64,000 nt of DNA from positions 124,001 through 188,000 of the forward strand of contig NZ_JANCTD010000003.1 in NCBI RefSeq assembly GCF_024297185.1. Reading direction: 5' to 3'. How positions within the stretch are numbered: position 1 is the first letter of the stretch; each line of letters opens with the position of its first letter. This DNA comes from Lewinella sp. JB7 (GTDB lineage: Bacteria > Bacteroidota > Bacteroidia > Chitinophagales > Saprospiraceae). The notes beneath the pieces are model-generated. The model had not been told where the DNA came from and searched no databases. It saw only the letters and a program-made list of their open reading frames with translations. Made by a program: the position numbers and the translations under genes. Positions 16,012 to 24,648 of this stretch are shown here, in pieces.

Positions 16012-17049
16012 ATGATGCCACCGGCAAGCAGTAACAAATCCTTCTGGCAACGCCCCGAAGGTGTGACGGGCCTCATCTTTCTCGTTGCCCTCCTGGCCGG
16101 TGCCGGCCTGCTGGTCACTACCTTTTCGGGCGTCATCTTACCCTTTTTGTCCACCACGATCGGCATCGTGGTCGCCGGCCTGGTGTTGCTCGCCGTCGTA
16201 TTCGCCATTGCCGATCCCCGCACCCGGACGCTGCTGGCCTACATGTACAAAAGCGCGATGCGGCGGGTGACCGGCCTGTTTGTCAACATCGATCCCATCG
16301 GCATCCTGCAGTCCTACGTGGAAGAACTGGAACGCAATCTGCAGGACATGCGCAAACAGATCGGAAAGATCCGGGGACAGATGCGGCACCTCACGACGCT
16401 CATGGAGACCAACGAGGCGGAGAGTCAGAAACAACTGAAACTGGCGGCGCTGGCGAAGGAGAAGGGTAAGAACCAACAAATGATCCTGAGCAGCCGTCGG
16501 GCCGCCCGACTGCGGGAGAGCAACCAGAAATACCAGGTACTGCTGACCAAGATGGAGGTGCTCAACCGCGTGCTCAACCGCATGCACCAGAATAGCGAGG
16601 TGCTTCTCGAAGACACCCGCGATCAGGTAGATCTACGCATTCAGGAACGCAAAGCCATCCGGGCCAGTCACGGCGCCATGAAGTCCGCCATTAGCGTGAT
16701 CAACGGTAATCCGGACCAACGCGCCATGTTCGATCAGGCCATGGAAGCCATCACCGAGGACGTGGCCAATAAGGTCGGTGAAATGGAACGTATGATGGAA
16801 CTGAGTAACAATTTCATGGCCAGCGTCGACCTGCAGAACGGAGTATTCGCCGATGAGGGACTGCGCATGCTCGAGGAATGGGAGCAGAAGAGCGAACTGC
16901 TCCTGAGCGAAGGCCACATCAAGTTTGACCTCGACGATCGCCCCTCGGCCCGAGCCGAAGAGCAGCTGGATCTGGATGAGCTCAATCGGGAACGTCCGAA
17001 ACCCCAGCAGAGAAGCGACGGTACGGGTTACGATCAGTTCTTCAACTGA
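16012..17049 (+). CDS. Membrane-anchored PspA/IM30-like coiled-coil protein
   Basis: 345 residues. Two transmembrane helices at about 18-42 and 48-67 are followed by a short amphipathic stretch and then a long coiled coil (about 100-270) whose start, DPIGILQSYVEELERNLQDM, resembles the beginning of the PspA/Vipp1 helical hairpin. The acidic C-terminus ends YDQFFN. PspA proteins bind stressed membranes and polymerise like ESCRT-III; classical members lack transmembrane helices, so the anchor is a distinctive feature. Two consecutive ATGs open the gene. It is 12 nt from the convergent pseudo-HtrA gene. The PspA link is a resemblance in pattern and length, so another membrane coiled-coil family is possible. 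Confidence 0.55.
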   Translation: MMPPASSNKSFWQRPEGVTGLIFLVALLAGAGLLVTTFSGVILPFLSTTIGIVVAGLVLLAVVFAIADPRTRTLLAYMYKSAMRRVTGLFVNIDPIGILQSYVEELERNLQDMRKQIGKIRGQMRHLTTLMETNEAESQKQLKLAALAKEKGKNQQMILSSRRAARLRESNQKYQVLLTKMEVLNRVLNRMHQNSEVLLEDTRDQVDLRIQERKAIRASHGAMKSAISVINGNPDQRAMFDQAMEAITEDVANKVGEMERMMELSNNFMASVDLQNGVFADEGLRMLEEWEQKSELLLSEGHIKFDLDDRPSARAEEQLDLDELNRERPKPQQRSDGTGYDQFFN

Positions 17050-17061
17050 TCGCCGCCGCAT

Positions 17062-18108
17062 TTACCAGCCGGCCCCGAATTCCTCCACCAGCACGTTATC
17101 GTAGGCATCCGCCTGCTCGAACAGCCGTTCAAACCTCGGCAATGCGGTGTCCACCGAGAGGTAGCGGTCGTAGATCAACAACGACAAAATGATGTCCCGC
17201 CCGTAGGTGGAAAAAGTCAGTTGCCGCAGTCGGGCGTTCTCCCGGAGCAGGTAGGCAAATAGCTCCGGCCCCGCGTCGGTGGGTACCTTACAGAGGTAGG
17301 CATCGCCCGTTACCAGCCCGCTGTCCTCGTGGTAAGCCAGCTGAATGGTGGCGCTCCCCCGCCGGATATTCCACAAATTCGGGCCCCGCCGGGCGAGCCG
17401 CGGATCGTGCCCTCCCGCCGTGATGATCTGTTCGATGGTTGCATTGACCCCGGTGGGTTGCGGATCGTGTACCAGCGAGGGCAGCGTGAGCCCCGCTCCG
17501 CAGTTCGGACAGCGGTCCTGGAGGCGGTGGCCGGCTTCGAAGGTGATAGTCCGGCAATCAAAGCAGCGGGCGGCGGGTACCCCCCCCCCCGCGCGGAAAG
17601 CATCCAGAATTTCCTCCAGGGTTGTTACGGGTAAGCACAAGGTCCGGGGGGGAAGCTCCGGTAGGTCCATCATATTTACCCCGACCAAACGTCCTCCGGC
17701 ATCCATCAGCGGGCCGCCCCCGTAGGTAAACTCGCCGCGGGCGTCATGCAACAGATAGCGAATCCCGTTGCGGTTGTGGTCGGTATCCGTTACCGTGCCG
17801 GTTTCCGACTGCAGGTCTCCGCCGAAGTGTAGTCCGATGGCGGTGACCGGGTCCCCCAGGGTAACTGCTCCTCCGAGCGGAAGTGGATCCGGGCGGTGTG
17901 CGCGCTCAAGGTGGAGGAAGGCCAGATCGTAATGGGCGTCGAGATACACGACCCGCACCAGTTGCTCCTCCATGCCGGGGGCCCCGACCACCACCGAGGC
18001 CGTATCGCGGACGACGTGCTCGTTGGTGACGATCAGATCGTACTGGGGCAGGTAAATACCGGTGCCCGTACTGTAAGGAGTTGCTACCTGAATGACGTAG
18101 CGAAACAT
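17062..18108 (-). CDS. HtrA-like pseudo-protease with zinc ribbon and YbjN-like domain
   Basis: 348 residues, no signal peptide. Residues 1-170 are a trypsin/HtrA-like fold: His31 in TNEHVV and Asp61 in HYDLAFL fit the catalytic positions, but the serine motif G-x-S-G-G-P reads TYGGGP, placing Gly130 where the nucleophile should be. A four-cysteine zinc ribbon follows (Cys182, Cys185, Cys200, Cys203). The last ~130 residues (WNIRRGSATIQLAYH ... LFAYLLRENARL ... RYLSVDTALPRFERL) resemble the YbjN/type III chaperone-like fold. An adaptor role is more likely than proteolysis. It is convergent with the PspA-like gene (12 nt) and divergent from the MutS-like gene (67 nt). Confidence 0.72.
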   Translation of the reverse strand: MFRYVIQVATPYSTGTGIYLPQYDLIVTNEHVVRDTASVVVGAPGMEEQLVRVVYLDAHYDLAFLHLERAHRPDPLPLGGAVTLGDPVTAIGLHFGGDLQSETGTVTDTDHNRNGIRYLLHDARGEFTYGGGPLMDAGGRLVGVNMMDLPELPPRTLCLPVTTLEEILDAFRAGGGVPAARCFDCRTITFEAGHRLQDRCPNCGAGLTLPSLVHDPQPTGVNATIEQIITAGGHDPRLARRGPNLWNIRRGSATIQLAYHEDSGLVTGDAYLCKVPTDAGPELFAYLLRENARLRQLTFSTYGRDIILSLLIYDRYLSVDTALPRFERLFEQADAYDNVLVEEFGAGW

Positions 18109-18162
18109 CGCGTAGTGGGTTTATGGAGGGAAAGGTACAACGCTCATCACCGGCATCCTTTG

Positions 18163-18170
18163 CATATTTG
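18163..18170 (+). promoter_or_regulatory. Near-consensus -7 box before the MutS-like gene
   Basis: CATATTTG differs from TAnnTTTG only in the first base and ends 5 nt before the GTG start at 18176, which would make the transcript leaderless or nearly so. Confidence 0.35.
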
Positions 18171-18175
18171 CGGTC

Positions 18176-19942
18176 GTGAATACCCCCCAATCGTACTATA
18201 CCGACCTGGCGCGTACCCAAAGGGCGCTGGCCGAAAGTCGGCAACGACGCTACGATCGCCTCGCGGTGGTCCGCCTCCTGCTGTTCGTGGCGATCGTGGG
18301 AGGGCTTATCCTGGCGTGGTCGACGGCCTTCTGGGTGGGGGCCGCCGCGACGGTGCTGTGTATCGCCCTGCTTGCGGCGGGGGTGCGCTACCACCGGCGG
18401 ATTGGAGCGGAGGCGGCGGGCGCGCGGGTGCAAAGTCAACTGGCGGAAGCGGAGTTATCCGGCATCGCCCACCGATTCGATCAGTGGCCCGACGGACGGG
18501 AGTTCAGCTCCCCGCAACACCCCTACGCCGGCGATCTGGATATCTTCGGTCCCCACTCCCTCTACCAGTACGTAAATCGCACGGTGACCGCCCTCGGTGC
18601 GCGTCGGCTAGCGGATCAGCTCCTCACGCCCGCGCCCCACGCGGAAGCGGAGGCCCGGCGGCGGGCGGGACGGGCCCTGGCCGGCCGACCCGACTGGTGC
18701 ATTCAGTTCCGTACCCTGGGGCACGAACTGCACGACGATCCCGCCTACGCACGCCGGCTGCTGGAATGGATAGATCGGCCCGCGGCGGTCACCGGCACCT
18801 ATGCCCGGGTCATGCGGTTCGCGGCCCCCGCACTTAGTGTGGTCGGTATCTGGTTCTGCCTGACCCAACAGCCGTGGCAGTTGGGATTGCTTTTTTTTCT
18901 GCCCGCCTTCCTGCTTCTTCGTCGCTACGCGGGAACCGCCGCGACGGAGCATGCCTATACGGCCCAGGCCGGTCGCCTGCTGAAGGGCTACGAGCGGCTG
19001 TTCCGTCACCTCGAGACTCCGGAGGGCAGGGCCGCGGCGGACGCGACCGGACGCTTGTCGTTCTACGTAAGTCAGCTGGACGTTCGCTACAATCCGTTCG
19101 TATTTCTGCTGGAAATTACGGGCCTGTGGAGCGTGCAGTGGTTGTCCCGGCTCGACCGCTGGCGGGCTGCCTACCGCGAAGAGCTCCCGCACTGGCTCGA
19201 CACCCTTGCCGAAAACGATGCCCGCGTAAGTTGGGCCACCCTCCGATTCAACCATCCGGGATGGACGGAAGCCGAATTGACCGACGAGCAAGTACTCGAA
19301 GGAACCGAGCTCGCACACCCCCTCCTGCCACCCGCCGGGAGGGTTACCAATGATATCGGCATCGCCACCGACGGGCACATACATCTGGTCACGGGAAGCA
19401 ACATGGCCGGCAAATCGACCTGGCTGCGCACCGTGGGGATCAACATCGTGCTTGCCCGTGCCGGTGGCCCCGTATGTGCACGGCACCTGCGCACCGCCGC
19501 CCTACAGGTATGGACCTCCATGCGGACGCACGACGACCTCAGTGAGAGCACCTCCAGTTTTTACGCCGAGCTTAAACGACTCAAGGCGATCATCGAAGCG
19601 GTCACCGACCCCGGGCAGCAGGTATTCTTTCTGCTCGACGAGATCCTGAAGGGAACCAACAGCCGCGACCGGCACACCGGCGCCCGCGCCCTGATCCGGC
19701 AACTGATCCGTGAACGGGGAGCCGGCATCATTGCCACTCACGACCTCGAACTCGCCGCGCTGGAGAACGAAGCAGGCAGCCGCGTGGAAAATTACGCGAT
19801 GGAAGTACAGACCCGGGACGGGGAGTTGGTGTTCGACTATAAGCTTCACCGGGGGGTAAGCCGTAGCTTTAACGCCACCGCGCTGATGGCCCGCATGGGC
19901 ATCGACATCGATCCGGAAGACATCAAATTAACCCATGACTAA
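18176..19942 (+). CDS. Membrane-anchored MutS-like ATPase
   Basis: 588 residues from GTG 18176. Two hydrophobic helices lie at about 32-70 (a hairpin) and another pair at about 214-248, so the protein is a membrane protein. The C-terminal ~200 residues are a MutS domain V ATPase: Walker A TGSNMAGKST (406-415), the ST/signature region DLSESTSSF (454-462), Walker B FFLLDEILKGTN (Asp488, Glu489) and a switch histidine in ATHD (His522). The DNA mismatch-recognition domain of MutS1 is absent. Membrane MutS-like proteins occur in Bacteroidota without a known role. It heads an operon-like set with galE (12 nt) and the MBL hydrolase. Confidence 0.85.
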   Translation: MNTPQSYYTDLARTQRALAESRQRRYDRLAVVRLLLFVAIVGGLILAWSTAFWVGAAATVLCIALLAAGVRYHRRIGAEAAGARVQSQLAEAELSGIAHRFDQWPDGREFSSPQHPYAGDLDIFGPHSLYQYVNRTVTALGARRLADQLLTPAPHAEAEARRRAGRALAGRPDWCIQFRTLGHELHDDPAYARRLLEWIDRPAAVTGTYARVMRFAAPALSVVGIWFCLTQQPWQLGLLFFLPAFLLLRRYAGTAATEHAYTAQAGRLLKGYERLFRHLETPEGRAAADATGRLSFYVSQLDVRYNPFVFLLEITGLWSVQWLSRLDRWRAAYREELPHWLDTLAENDARVSWATLRFNHPGWTEAELTDEQVLEGTELAHPLLPPAGRVTNDIGIATDGHIHLVTGSNMAGKSTWLRTVGINIVLARAGGPVCARHLRTAALQVWTSMRTHDDLSESTSSFYAELKRLKAIIEAVTDPGQQVFFLLDEILKGTNSRDRHTGARALIRQLIRERGAGIIATHDLELAALENEAGSRVENYAMEVQTRDGELVFDYKLHRGVSRSFNATALMARMGIDIDPEDIKLTHD

Positions 19943-19954
19943 CGCACCTACGAC

Positions 19955-20971
19955 ATGAGTAAAGGAAAAATATTAGTGACCGGCGGTACCGGCTACATCG
20001 GAAGCCATACCGTGGTCGACCTCATTGAAAACGGGTTCGAGGTGGTCAGTGCCGATAATTACCACAACAGTAAGGCCAGCGTGCTCGACGGCATCGAAGC
20101 CATCACCGGCGTGCGGGTCGTCAACCATACCATCGATCTGGCCGACCCCGTAGCCACTACCAAACTGTTCGAACACCACACCTTCGACGGAGCCATACAC
20201 TTCGCCGCCTACAAGGCCGTGGGCGAAAGCGTAGATAAGCCCCTGGAGTACTTCCGTAACAACCTGAACAGCCTCATCAACGTGATCGACGGTCTGCGCA
20301 AACAGGGTCGCCGGAATCTCGTGTTTTCCTCCAGCTGCTCGGTGTACGGGAACGCCGACGAGCTGCCCGTTACTGAAAGCACCCCCCGGAAGGAGGCCGA
20401 AAGCCCCTACGCCCGCACCAAGCAGGTCGGTGAGGATATTCTGTCTGATTTCTGCGCCCGCCACCCGGATTTTTCCGCCATCCTGCTGCGCTACTTCAAT
20501 CCGGCCGGCGCCCACCCCAGCGGCAAAATCGGGGAGGATGCTTCCAACCCCGCCAGCAACCTCGTCCCCGTCATCACCGAAGTCGGCGCCGGTAAGCGGG
20601 ACAAGATGACGGTCTTCGGCAGCGACTACGACACGCGCGACGGCAGCTGCGTTAGGGATTACGTGCACGTCTCCGACCTGGCCCACGCCCATACCCTGGC
20701 CCTGGAATACCTCATCGACGGGAAATCGTCGGAAAATCCGGCACTGTTCAACCTCGGCATCGGCGAAGGCCTCACGGTCCTGGAGGTGATCGACGCATTC
20801 GAAAAGGTGAGTGGGCGCAAACTGAATTATGACATCGGCCCGCGACGCCCCGGTGACGTGATCGCCGTATACGCAGACCGGACCAAGGCCACCCGCGAAT
20901 TAGGCTGGCAACCCCGCTACGACGTCGACGACATCATGCGGACCGCCTGGACCTGGGAGGAGAAACGCTAA
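19955..20971 (+). CDS. galE: UDP-glucose 4-epimerase
   Basis: 338 residues, the usual family length. Extended short-chain dehydrogenase with the NAD-binding motif GGTGYIGSHT at the N-terminus and the active-site pair Tyr152-x-x-x-Lys156 in SPYARTK, preceded by the SSSCSVYG strand bearing the catalytic Ser. The regions RYFNPAGAHPSGKIGED and GSCVRDYVHVSDLA are hallmark GalE stretches. It interconverts UDP-glucose and UDP-galactose (possibly the N-acetyl forms) for polysaccharide synthesis in the cytoplasm. It follows the MutS-like gene by 12 nt and precedes the MBL gene by 3 nt, so it is probably translated from the same mRNA. Confidence 0.95.
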   Translation: MSKGKILVTGGTGYIGSHTVVDLIENGFEVVSADNYHNSKASVLDGIEAITGVRVVNHTIDLADPVATTKLFEHHTFDGAIHFAAYKAVGESVDKPLEYFRNNLNSLINVIDGLRKQGRRNLVFSSSCSVYGNADELPVTESTPRKEAESPYARTKQVGEDILSDFCARHPDFSAILLRYFNPAGAHPSGKIGEDASNPASNLVPVITEVGAGKRDKMTVFGSDYDTRDGSCVRDYVHVSDLAHAHTLALEYLIDGKSSENPALFNLGIGEGLTVLEVIDAFEKVSGRKLNYDIGPRRPGDVIAVYADRTKATRELGWQPRYDVDDIMRTAWTWEEKR

Positions 20972-20974
20972 CGG

Positions 20975-21736
20975 ATGTACCTGCATCTCCTGGGTACGGC
21001 CACTTCACAGGGCGTACCGGTCATCGGTTGCCGCTGCGTGGCGTGTACGTCTACCGACCCCCGCGACCAGAGGCTGCGGACCGCGGCCATGCTCTGCGTC
21101 GGCGACGCCCGCCTGGCCATCGACGCCGGTCCGGACTTCCGGGCGCAGATGCTCGCCACCGGCACCGACCGCCTGGACGGGATCCTGCTCACCCACGAGC
21201 ACAACGATCACACCGCCGGGATAGACGACGTACGCCCGTTCTGCTTCATGCAACGGATCGATATGCCCGTCTACTGTCTCCCCCGGGTCGCCACCGAGCT
21301 GCGGGAACGCTTCGCCTACGCCTTTACCGATTACCCCGGCGTACCCAAACTGGACGTGCGGGAAATGACTTTCGGGGACCAACTTCGCGTTGACGGGCTT
21401 AGTGTCGAACTCCTGCGGGTAGACCACGGAAAACTGCCCATCTTCGGGTTTCGCGCCGGCGACCTGGCCTACCTGACGGACGTTAAGCGGCTTCCGGAAG
21501 CTACCCTCGACCGACTGCAAAACCTAGGCACTCTGGTGATCTCCTGCCTGAACTACCACGGCACGCACAGCCATTTATCCGTCGACGAGGCGCTCGACTA
21601 CATCGCCCGGATCGCTCCCCGCCGGGCCGTGCTGTTCCACCTGAGCCATCGTCTGGGACCGCATGCGGACTTCGCCGCCCGGCTCCCCGACGGGGTGGAA
21701 CTTGGCTTCGACGGCATGAAGTTAACGCTCCGTTAA
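20975..21736 (+). CDS. PhnP-like metallo-beta-lactamase-fold hydrolase
   Basis: 253 residues. The metal-binding motif LTHEHNDHTAG (His74, His76, Asp78, His79), the opening LLGTATSQGVPVIGC with nearby CRCVACTS cysteines, LAIDAGPDFR, and a late histidine region (FHLSHRLGPH) match the PhnP/lipoate-synthase-adjacent branch of MBL-fold phosphodiesterases. The family includes phosphodiesterases acting on cyclic phosphates, but the substrate here is unknown because no phn genes are nearby. ATG 20975 lies 3 nt after the galE stop. Confidence 0.88.
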   Translation: MYLHLLGTATSQGVPVIGCRCVACTSTDPRDQRLRTAAMLCVGDARLAIDAGPDFRAQMLATGTDRLDGILLTHEHNDHTAGIDDVRPFCFMQRIDMPVYCLPRVATELRERFAYAFTDYPGVPKLDVREMTFGDQLRVDGLSVELLRVDHGKLPIFGFRAGDLAYLTDVKRLPEATLDRLQNLGTLVISCLNYHGTHSHLSVDEALDYIARIAPRRAVLFHLSHRLGPHADFAARLPDGVELGFDGMKLTLR

Positions 21737-21788
21737 AGGCTCACCGACCAACCGCGGTCCGGTGGTGGCCCCACGTTAGGGAACGGAT

Positions 21789-21796
21789 TATCTTTG
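21789..21796 (+). promoter_or_regulatory. Bacteroidota -7 box TATCTTTG for the OstA-like gene
   Basis: Exact match to TAnnTTTG ending 9 nt before ATG 21806, so the leader would be only a few nucleotides long. The TTG inside the box is therefore not a start codon. Confidence 0.55.
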
Positions 21797-21805
21797 CGCC
21801 CGCTT

Positions 21806-23626
21806 ATGCTCCACCGCCTGTTGTTCCTCTTCCTGCCCTTGTGCGTGCTACCGGTGGTCGGTTGGAGCCAGCAGGCCCCGCCCTCCGAGAAACAGGTGGT
21901 AAGTATCGATCACGCCAACGAGTTGCGAATGCTGCAGCGGGGCGGCGTTCAGCGCCTGATCGGGGAAGTCGAACTGAGTCAGGACAGCATCTTTATGTAC
22001 TGTGACAGCGCCGAACTCGTCAGCGAAGTACAGCTGTACGCCTACGACAACGTCACCATACAGCAGGGCGACAGTATTGCCGCTTTCGCCGAGTACCTGG
22101 ACTACAATGCGGAAACCTTACTCGCTAAACTCCGCGACCAAGTCGTGCTGAAGCGCGGGCGCACCGAACTGTTCACTGAGCGGCTGGATTACGATCTGGC
22201 CACGAAGCTGGCCACCTACCATACCGGGGGCCGGGTAACGAACGGCAGTACCGAGCTGAGCAGTACCCACGGATACTACTACGCGGACACGCGCAACGTC
22301 TACTTCCGGGACAGCGTGGTCGTGGTAGATGATCGCTTCGAGATGCGGGCCGATACCTTACGGTACGATCTGGCCAACGAACGGGTCTACTTTTTGGGCC
22401 CCACCGTTATCCGCAGCGATACCCACCGCATCTACTGTGAAAGCGGCTACTACGACGTGGCCCTCGACGAGGCCGTTTTTCGCACGAATGCCCAGTACCG
22501 TAGCGGGGAGCGACTCGCCGCAGCAGATTCCATACAGTACTTCGGCAAGCGGGAACTGTACGTCCTCCAGGGCGATGCCTACGTGGCGGAGGGTGACTTC
22601 CAGCGGGCAACCGCCGACCGGATCAACTACTTCCGCGCCGAGGACCGTTACCAGCTGGCCGGCCGCGCGACCGTCGTGGATTCCGTACAGACGGTTTCCG
22701 GCGACTCCATCGACTATTATGCGGTCACCGCTAGCTACGCCGTCTCGGGGGGGCGCCCCCGGGTGTCCAATCCACCCATGATCCTGGTGGCGGACCGCAT
22801 GTATTCCGACGAGGAGACCGGACTCAGTCGGGCTACGGGTAACGTGGTGTGGGAGGATACGACGGCGAAGGTGAAGATCGAGGCCGCGCGGGCCGACTAT
22901 GACCAGAACTCCGGCTACCTGAAGGCCTCGGGTGGCCGCGACGGGCGTGCCCTGCTCACTACCCTGCTTGACCGCGATACCATGTTTATGGCCGCGGATA
23001 CGCTGCTGTCCGTCCGCTCGGATGAAGTAGACACCAACGGCGATACCGTCCGCTACCTGTCCGCCTACCCCGATGTGCGCATCCTGAAGAACGATCTGCA
23101 GGCCGTAGCCGACTCCCTCGGTTTCAATACGGTTGATTCTGTCCTGACGCTGTACCGGGACCCCGTCCTGTGGCAGGATACCAGTCAGTTAACCGCTGAC
23201 ACCATCGACCTATACCTCCGCAACAGCGCACCGGACCGGGTACACCTGCGACGCAATGCCCTGGTGGTCACTTCCCCGGACCTCATATTCTTTAATCAGG
23301 TCAAAGGGAAGGACATCGTCGCCCACTTCGACAGTAGTCAGCTGCGGCGGACCGAAGTGAAGGGAAACGCCGAGGCGATCTATTACGCCCAGGACGACGG
23401 AGGCGCTTACATCGGCGTGAATAAAACGGCGTGCAGCACGATGATCCTGTACTTCGCCGCGGGCGCCGTGGAGCGCATCAAATTCCTCAGCGCTCCCGCG
23501 GGCCGCTTAGACCCTATGGACGCCGTAGACCACGACGGCCTGCGCCTGGACGGCTTTCGGTGGGAGGAAGCGCGCCGCCCCCGTCGGTTCGCCGATCTCT
23601 TCTCGCGACTCCCCGAATTACAGTAA
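21806..23626 (+). CDS. OstA/LptA-like periplasmic protein
   Basis: 606 residues from ATG 21806, opening with a signal peptide (MLHRLLFLFLPLCVLPVVGWSQ). The body is a long series of short beta-strand repeats of the kind YCDSAELVSEVQLYAYDNVTI, GDSIAAFAEYLDYNAE, FQRATADRINYFRAEDRY, which is the OstA/LptA beta-jelly-roll pattern of lipopolysaccharide transport proteins repeated several times. Bacteroidota carry such long OstA-like proteins; it probably forms part of the periplasmic bridge for lipopolysaccharide export. No barrel domain like that of LptD is evident, so it is not a full LptD. It is followed after 13 nt by the BatE-like gene with its own promoter box. Confidence 0.85.
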   Translation: MLHRLLFLFLPLCVLPVVGWSQQAPPSEKQVVSIDHANELRMLQRGGVQRLIGEVELSQDSIFMYCDSAELVSEVQLYAYDNVTIQQGDSIAAFAEYLDYNAETLLAKLRDQVVLKRGRTELFTERLDYDLATKLATYHTGGRVTNGSTELSSTHGYYYADTRNVYFRDSVVVVDDRFEMRADTLRYDLANERVYFLGPTVIRSDTHRIYCESGYYDVALDEAVFRTNAQYRSGERLAAADSIQYFGKRELYVLQGDAYVAEGDFQRATADRINYFRAEDRYQLAGRATVVDSVQTVSGDSIDYYAVTASYAVSGGRPRVSNPPMILVADRMYSDEETGLSRATGNVVWEDTTAKVKIEAARADYDQNSGYLKASGGRDGRALLTTLLDRDTMFMAADTLLSVRSDEVDTNGDTVRYLSAYPDVRILKNDLQAVADSLGFNTVDSVLTLYRDPVLWQDTSQLTADTIDLYLRNSAPDRVHLRRNALVVTSPDLIFFNQVKGKDIVAHFDSSQLRRTEVKGNAEAIYYAQDDGGAYIGVNKTACSTMILYFAAGAVERIKFLSAPAGRLDPMDAVDHDGLRLDGFRWEEARRPRRFADLFSRLPELQ

Positions 23627-23627
23627 T

Positions 23628-23635
23628 TACTTTTG
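23628..23635 (+). promoter_or_regulatory. Bacteroidota -7 box TACTTTTG for the BatE-like gene
   Basis: Exact match to TAnnTTTG ending 4 nt before ATG 23640, predicting a leaderless transcript. The box spans the end of the OstA-like gap. Confidence 0.5.
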
Positions 23636-23639
23636 CGTC

Positions 23640-24404
23640 ATGCTGCGCACCTTCTTTTTCCTTTCCTCCCTGCTGGTGGGCTCCGTCCTCGGAACTCAGA
23701 CTACCTATTCCCTGGAGGCGGCACAGGCGGAGTTAGCGGCGGATGATTACCTCCACGCCGCGGAAATTCTCGATAGCCTGGAACGTCGGGGGGAGGTGAA
23801 CGCGGAGTTCTACCACGCGCTCGGCAACGCGCGCTTCGAATCCGGTCGCCTCGGTTCCGCTATTCTGGCCTACGAGCGGGGACTACGGTTGCGGCCCGGC
23901 AACGCGGACCTGCGAAATAATATCCGGTACGTGCGGGAAGAGGCGGGGCTGACCACGCCGGACGTTCCCGATTTTTTCCTGCTGCGGTGGTGGCGGCTGG
24001 CCGGCGCGGCCGTCGGCGTTACGGCGGCGTACCTGATCGGTCTGTTCTGCTGGTGGCTCGCGGTGGGGGGAGCCGTATGGTGGTATTTGCGACGCCGGCA
24101 GATGGAAGAAAAGAGACGATTCGCCCTGCTCCCCCTGTCCGTAGTCGCCGCTACCCTTGCTTTCCTTTTCATCATGCTCGGAAGGACGCGCAATGCATAC
24201 CTACATCAGACCGACGAGGCCATTCTGACCGCTCCGGAGGGGGCGACCCTGCGGGTATCGCCCACCGCGGCGGGGTCCATGGAAGCGGAACTGGAAGCGG
24301 GGCATAAGGTGCGGATCACGGATGAAGTGAATCGCTTCGTCAAGGTTCAACTGGGGGATGGCCGTCAGGGCTACGTACTTCGCGAAAGTCTGGAAATTAT
24401 TTAA
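23640..24404 (+). CDS. BatE-like TPR and SH3 membrane protein
   Basis: 254 residues with a signal-like N-terminus. TPR units cover about residues 20-95 (AEFYHALGNARFESGRLGSA is a classic TPR helix pair). Two transmembrane helices at about 115-145 and 162-180 follow, and the C-terminus (about 190-254) is a small SH3-like domain (TLRVSPTAAGSMEAELEAGHKV ... QGYVLRESLEII). TPR, two helices and SH3 in that order is the layout of BatE, the last protein of the Bacteroidota Bat (aerotolerance) operon. Here it is alone; a BatA-like gene sits 37 kb away. Confidence 0.75.
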   Translation: MLRTFFFLSSLLVGSVLGTQTTYSLEAAQAELAADDYLHAAEILDSLERRGEVNAEFYHALGNARFESGRLGSAILAYERGLRLRPGNADLRNNIRYVREEAGLTTPDVPDFFLLRWWRLAGAAVGVTAAYLIGLFCWWLAVGGAVWWYLRRRQMEEKRRFALLPLSVVAATLAFLFIMLGRTRNAYLHQTDEAILTAPEGATLRVSPTAAGSMEAELEAGHKVRITDEVNRFVKVQLGDGRQGYVLRESLEII

Positions 24405-24438
24405 GCGGGGGCCTTCCGTCCCGCCGCTGCCGCACCGG

Positions 24439-24648
24439 CTAAAGTAGGTCCTTAACGCTCACCCACAAGCCGCCGACCACGCCGATCAGACTCAGCAGAA
24501 TAGTGATCCAGGGGTTGGTTCCGAGTTGTCCGTCGAGCCAGAGCCCGATAAAGATGCACACGCCGATCGTACCGATCAACTGGGCACCGATGCCCATGTA
24601 CTTCGTCCAGGCACGGGCGTCGTGTTTAGGATCAGGAGGCGGGGGCAC
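24439..24648 (-). CDS. atpZ: AtpZ/AtpI family protein
   Basis: About 69 residues from GTG 24648 (or 77 from TTG 24672, which would overlap the bactofilin gene by 41 bp). After a proline-rich start come two transmembrane helices in a conserved setting: YMGIGAQLIGTIGVCIFIGLWLD and PWITILLSLIGVVGGLW. The glycine-rich first helix and the GxxLD turn match AtpZ, a small membrane partner of the F1Fo ATP synthase thought to help assembly or ion transport. In Bacteroidota bactofilin-atpZ normally precedes the atp operon; here the strand ends against the convergent BatE gene instead. Confidence 0.8.
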   Translation of the reverse strand: MPPPPDPKHDARAWTKYMGIGAQLIGTIGVCIFIGLWLDGQLGTNPWITILLSLIGVVGGLWVSVKDLL

